Below, piece after piece: positions 61,392-64,000 of a DNA stretch of 64,000 nt. Made by a program: the position numbers and the translations under genes. The notes under the pieces are model-generated. The model did no database searches and was not told where the DNA came from. It was given only the letters and a program-made list of their open reading frames with translations. The stretch comes from Calditrichia bacterium. Lineage in GTDB: Bacteria > Calditrichota > Calditrichia > Calditrichales > J004. The DNA lies in contig JACKAO010000008.1 of NCBI GenBank assembly GCA_020635035.1, positions 124,001-188,000 on the forward strand. The letters run 5' to 3'. Position 1 is the stretch's first letter. Every line of letters starts with the position of its first letter.

Positions 61392-62345
61392 ATGAAATTA
61401 AACCTGCCAATCATGGATCAGTTAAACCATTGTAATAATATTTTAATTGCCGGAATGGGTGGTGGCTATGATCTTTTCTGTGGATTGCCGGTTTATTTTG
61501 AGCTCCGGGATATTGGTAAAAATGTTCATTTGGCTAACTACAGTTTTTCAGATATTGAGTATTTTGAAGGAGGTCATCGTTTATCACCCACATTGGTCGG
61601 TGTTGATGCAGCTTTTAATGAACCTGTGGTTTATTTTCCTGAGCTTTACCTGTCTAAGTGGTTTAGAGAAGTGCGAAATGAAGATTTGACAATATGGTCT
61701 TTTCATAAAACAGGTACACGGGATTTATTGAGCAATTATAATCTTTTGATTGATTATCTGAATATTGATGGAATTCTTTTAATTGATGGTGGAGTTGATA
61801 GTCTTTTACGCGGTGATGAAGAAGAAACAGCTTCTCTTATTGAAGATGCCATTTCTCTCTTTGTAGTAAATGAGCTTAAGCAGATTGAAACACGACTTAT
61901 TGGCTGTATCGGTTTAGGTGCGGAACTTGGACTTTCTTATAACCAGCTTCTGGAAAATATTGCAGAGTTAACCCGCAAGAACGGATTTTTAGGAAATTGT
62001 TCATTAACCCCGCAGATGCCATCGTACCAGCTTTATGAAAAAGCTGTTTTTTATGTTCATAGTCAGCCTTTCCAGGATCCTAGCGTGATTAATGCATCTA
62101 TTATCTCAGCAGTACGTGGAGAATTTGGCAATTTTCATCTGACGCAAAAAACACATGGCAGCCATCTGAAAATTTCGCCTTTTATGAGTCAATATTGGTT
62201 TTTTGATTTAATTAAAGTTGCGGATCAAAACCTTTTCTTACCACACATACGTGAAACCGCAACCTTCTGGGATTCATTACAAGCTTTCCTGTCGACTAGG
62301 GAATTCTTACCAAAACGACAAAATTCATCATCCTTCCTGTTGTAA
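61392..62345 (+). CDS. DUF1152-family protein
   Basis: 317 residues. NILIAGMGGGYDLFCGLP near the start is a glycine-rich nucleotide-binding-like loop, followed by DGILLIDGGVDSLLRGDEEE. This matches DUF1152, a family of unknown function with a Rossmann-like arrangement. No membrane span. No neighbour suggests a role. Confidence 0.78.
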   Translation: MKLNLPIMDQLNHCNNILIAGMGGGYDLFCGLPVYFELRDIGKNVHLANYSFSDIEYFEGGHRLSPTLVGVDAAFNEPVVYFPELYLSKWFREVRNEDLTIWSFHKTGTRDLLSNYNLLIDYLNIDGILLIDGGVDSLLRGDEEETASLIEDAISLFVVNELKQIETRLIGCIGLGAELGLSYNQLLENIAELTRKNGFLGNCSLTPQMPSYQLYEKAVFYVHSQPFQDPSVINASIISAVRGEFGNFHLTQKTHGSHLKISPFMSQYWFFDLIKVADQNLFLPHIRETATFWDSLQAFLSTREFLPKRQNSSSFLL

Positions 62346-62419
62346 CCTGTATATTTCAGCACAAGAATATATTTGAAAAAATGTGTGTTTCATGACTAAA
62401 CACAACCAAGGAGTCATCT

Positions 62420-62977
62420 ATGACACGATTTTTTCTCTCCGGCTTATTTATTCTGCTTCTGAATGGCAGTATTCTTTTCGGGCAGGAATCTGTTGAATTT
62501 CCCCAAAAACTTGATCAGAAAGGATTCCGTGGAATAATTGCAAAATCAGGCAATCTATATATCAGCGGACAACCGGATGATTCATCCTTCAGCTGGCTGA
62601 AGCAGCAGGGCGTAAGAACAATTATAAACCTGCGCACTGATCAAGAAATGAATAATCGCGATTATGTTCCTTTTGATGAAAAAGCGTTATTGGAAAATCT
62701 CGGTTTGAGCTACATTCATATTCCGCTTGGCGGGGAAAACAATCCTTATACACCGCAGGCATTAAATACCTTTGCTGAAAGCATAGACAAAGCTGAAGGC
62801 AAGGTGCTTTTGCACTGCACCGTTGCATGGCGCGCCAGTCACATGTGGGCAGCCTACCTGGTTAAATACAAAGGATTTTCAACCGAAAAGGCAATCGAAT
62901 ACGCTAAAGCCATTAATTTTGGAGAATTACCAATCGAAGGTCTTCTGGGAAATAAAGTAAAAATTATCCTGGAATAA
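62420..62977 (+). CDS. Secreted protein-tyrosine-phosphatase-like protein (DUF442/Blh-like)
   Basis: 185 residues with signal peptide (1-21). ISGQPDDSSFSWLKQQGVRTIINLR is the opening of dual-specificity phosphatase-like proteins. The active-site loop is HCTVAWRAS, C133-x4-R138, like the C-x4-R loop of DUF442/Blh-like proteins rather than the classical C-x5-R. It may be a periplasmic phosphatase or sulfur-transfer-like enzyme; substrate unknown. An AAGGAG ribosome site precedes the start. Confidence 0.8.
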   Translation: MTRFFLSGLFILLLNGSILFGQESVEFPQKLDQKGFRGIIAKSGNLYISGQPDDSSFSWLKQQGVRTIINLRTDQEMNNRDYVPFDEKALLENLGLSYIHIPLGGENNPYTPQALNTFAESIDKAEGKVLLHCTVAWRASHMWAAYLVKYKGFSTEKAIEYAKAINFGELPIEGLLGNKVKIILE

Positions 62978-63040
62978 GTGATGCGTGAAAAATATGGCCT
63001 TCAATGTTTTACTATCCCGGCACCCCAGTTGGGATGATAA

Positions 63041-63493
63041 TCAGGTTCCGACATCTAGTAAACGGCGGTGATAATTGATTTGTCCTAGATGATAATTTAA
63101 ATGTGTGGCAAGATGTATCAGGAAATAACCCGTATCAATTTCTTCTCCCCAAACATTTATAGGGAATGTCTGTACAAGATCTTTTTCATCGAGATTTTGA
63201 AGTACATCGGAAACAGTATCCCGAACAACAGCAAGTTTTAGCAGTATTTCACTTTTAGCAATATTCTTATCCGAAAACTCTTTTTCCCTATCTCGTACGT
63301 AATCGTTTTTACCAAGCGTAGCACCAATAAAATGACTCAGATTACCAATAAGATGCAGAGATAAGTTTCCTGCAGAGTTGGCAATACCTTTTTCTGTTTT
63401 CCAGAAAATTTTTTCATCTGAGTACAGCTCAATCTCTTTCTTCAAACGATCAAGATCACGTTCAAACAAAGAAACCAACCAGGAAATAGTCAT
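63041..63493 (-). CDS. DinB-like four-helix-bundle protein
   Basis: 150 residues. LHLIGNLSHFIGATLG and HLATHLNYHLGQINYHRR place three histidines as in DinB/DUF1572 metal-binding bundles, which can be thiol-dependent transferases. It starts one base inside the stop of the upstream gene, so the two are cotranscribed. Substrate unknown. Confidence 0.82.
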   Translation of the reverse strand: MTISWLVSLFERDLDRLKKEIELYSDEKIFWKTEKGIANSAGNLSLHLIGNLSHFIGATLGKNDYVRDREKEFSDKNIAKSEILLKLAVVRDTVSDVLQNLDEKDLVQTFPINVWGEEIDTGYFLIHLATHLNYHLGQINYHRRLLDVGT

Positions 63494-64000
63494 TACTTTG
63501 TTCCCCTTCCGATCAACACGCCAATTATGCCTCCACCCAAAAATCCTGCTGCCTGTAATCCCCAGTTAATATCACCTTTTTTTAACTCTTTGATATATTC
63601 TTTATTCAGCGAGTCGTATTTGAAAAAGGCAATATTATAGCCGCTTTCATAAGCTTTACGATTTAGTTTTTCGAGTGTATAAATCGAATCCTGTAATGTT
63701 ATTATAAAGGAATTCAGCGAATCGACATCCATTAATTTATCTTTTTGTTTTTTCCAGGAAATTGCATTTTGATGGTCAATTATAAATGTTTCACTGAACC
63801 ATAATGGAACAAGCAGGTATTCAATTCCAATTCCGGCTTTTTCATTCATTACTTCTGTTACACCCCAATCCGAAGCGGCCATTTCCGGAAAAGTAGTCCG
63901 CAGCCTTTCCTGTAGATCTTCTTTTTTTCGTAACCGGCGTACCGAAAGCTGTTCTGCAGCCCGTTCTTCTTCCAGCATGGCAACCTGATCCCGCAGCGCC
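63493..64000 (-). CDS. Hypothetical coiled-coil protein, 5' part beyond window
   Basis: The frame stays open to base 64000, so the start is likely outside; an ATG at 63978 would give 161 residues. The visible N-terminal part is a charged coiled coil (EEERAAEQLSVRRLRKKED), then WGVTEVMNEKAGIGIEYLLVPLWF and a C-terminal glycine-rich hydrophobic AGFLGGGIIGVLIGRG span. I do not recognise it. Cotranscribed with the DinB-like gene. Confidence 0.6.
   Translation of the reverse strand, partial: ALRDQVAMLEEERAAEQLSVRRLRKKEDLQERLRTTFPEMAASDWGVTEVMNEKAGIGIEYLLVPLWFSETFIIDHQNAISWKKQKDKLMDVDSLNSFIITLQDSIYTLEKLNRKAYESGYNIAFFKYDSLNKEYIKELKKGDINWGLQAAGFLGGGIIGVLIGRGTK

Overview
The window looks like a piece of chromosome from a Gram-negative, FCB-group bacterium near Calditrichota, Ignavibacteria or KSB1. 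This placement is inferred from several features: a type IX secretion C-terminal domain with the NYPNPFNPET motif on a glycoside hydrolase, a TonB receptor carrying a carboxypeptidase-like N-terminal domain, many lipoproteins and signal peptides, an ECF sigma/anti-sigma/DUF4097 operon, an FG-GAP sensor kinase, and moderate-to-low GC with AT-rich spacers. I saw no rRNA, tRNA, CRISPR array, transposase or prophage. Coding density is high and both strands are used in short operons.

Layout. 1-5.2 kb: a PhzF-like enzyme cut by the left edge, two divergently transcribed secreted GH5 glycosidases, and two small genes. 5.3-11.4 kb: a TonB-dependent receptor behind a DUF3788 gene, then a KefC-type K+/H+ antiporter overlapping its KefF/KefG-like quinone reductase. 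11.6-14 kb: an orphan 63-residue protein resembling domain Ia of NAD+-dependent DNA ligase, then a ClC protein with CBS and RCK-C domains. 14-19.9 kb: aconitase, a lipoprotein aldose epimerase, a transglutaminase-like/zinc-ribbon pair and a secreted protein. 20-23 kb: a cytidylyltransferase-GHMP kinase fusion and an ABC exporter pair. 23-25.9 kb: ECF sigma, anti-sigma and a beta-solenoid protein.

26-29.2 kb: two tandem 6-pyruvoyl-tetrahydropterin synthases, GTP cyclohydrolase I and a short-chain reductase in one tightly overlapping operon. This looks like a tetrahydrobiopterin-type pathway and is followed by heme A synthase. 29.2-29.5 kb holds palindromic intergenic repeats. 29.7-34.2 kb: DUF4846, a MoaC-MoaB fusion, an omega-amidase/aminotransferase pair, a membrane protein and a rhodanese. 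34.4-38.4 kb: PBP4-type carboxypeptidase, a small lipoprotein/outer-membrane pair and GpmI.

38.6-42.2 kb: a stand-alone HFCD flavoprotein overlapping a large PLP-dependent decarboxylase, then an AbiEii-like nucleotidyltransferase pair. 42.3-46.2 kb: a sigma-54 activator and a histidine kinase with a periplasmic FG-GAP domain. 46.3-54 kb: a minus-strand housekeeping run (HAD phosphatase, Era, M50 protease, exported isoaspartyl methyltransferase, class I HDAC-like enzyme, GAF histidine kinase, STAS protein, RNA polymerase omega). 54.2-60.2 kb: methyltransferase, TMEM175-type channel, and two secreted amidohydrolase-family proteins with one intact and two degenerate catalytic domains. 60.4-64 kb: DUF6090, DUF1152, a secreted phosphatase-like protein, DinB-like protein and a partial gene cut by the right edge.

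The most notable candidates are the pterin operon, the HFCD flavoprotein/PLP decarboxylase pair with a substituted active-site cysteine, the nucleotidyltransferase-kinase fusion, the orphan ligase-like domain, the FG-GAP kinase with its GSFSGA-loop partner, and the amidohydrolase pair. All functions are inferred from sequence motifs read by eye; no database search was run.
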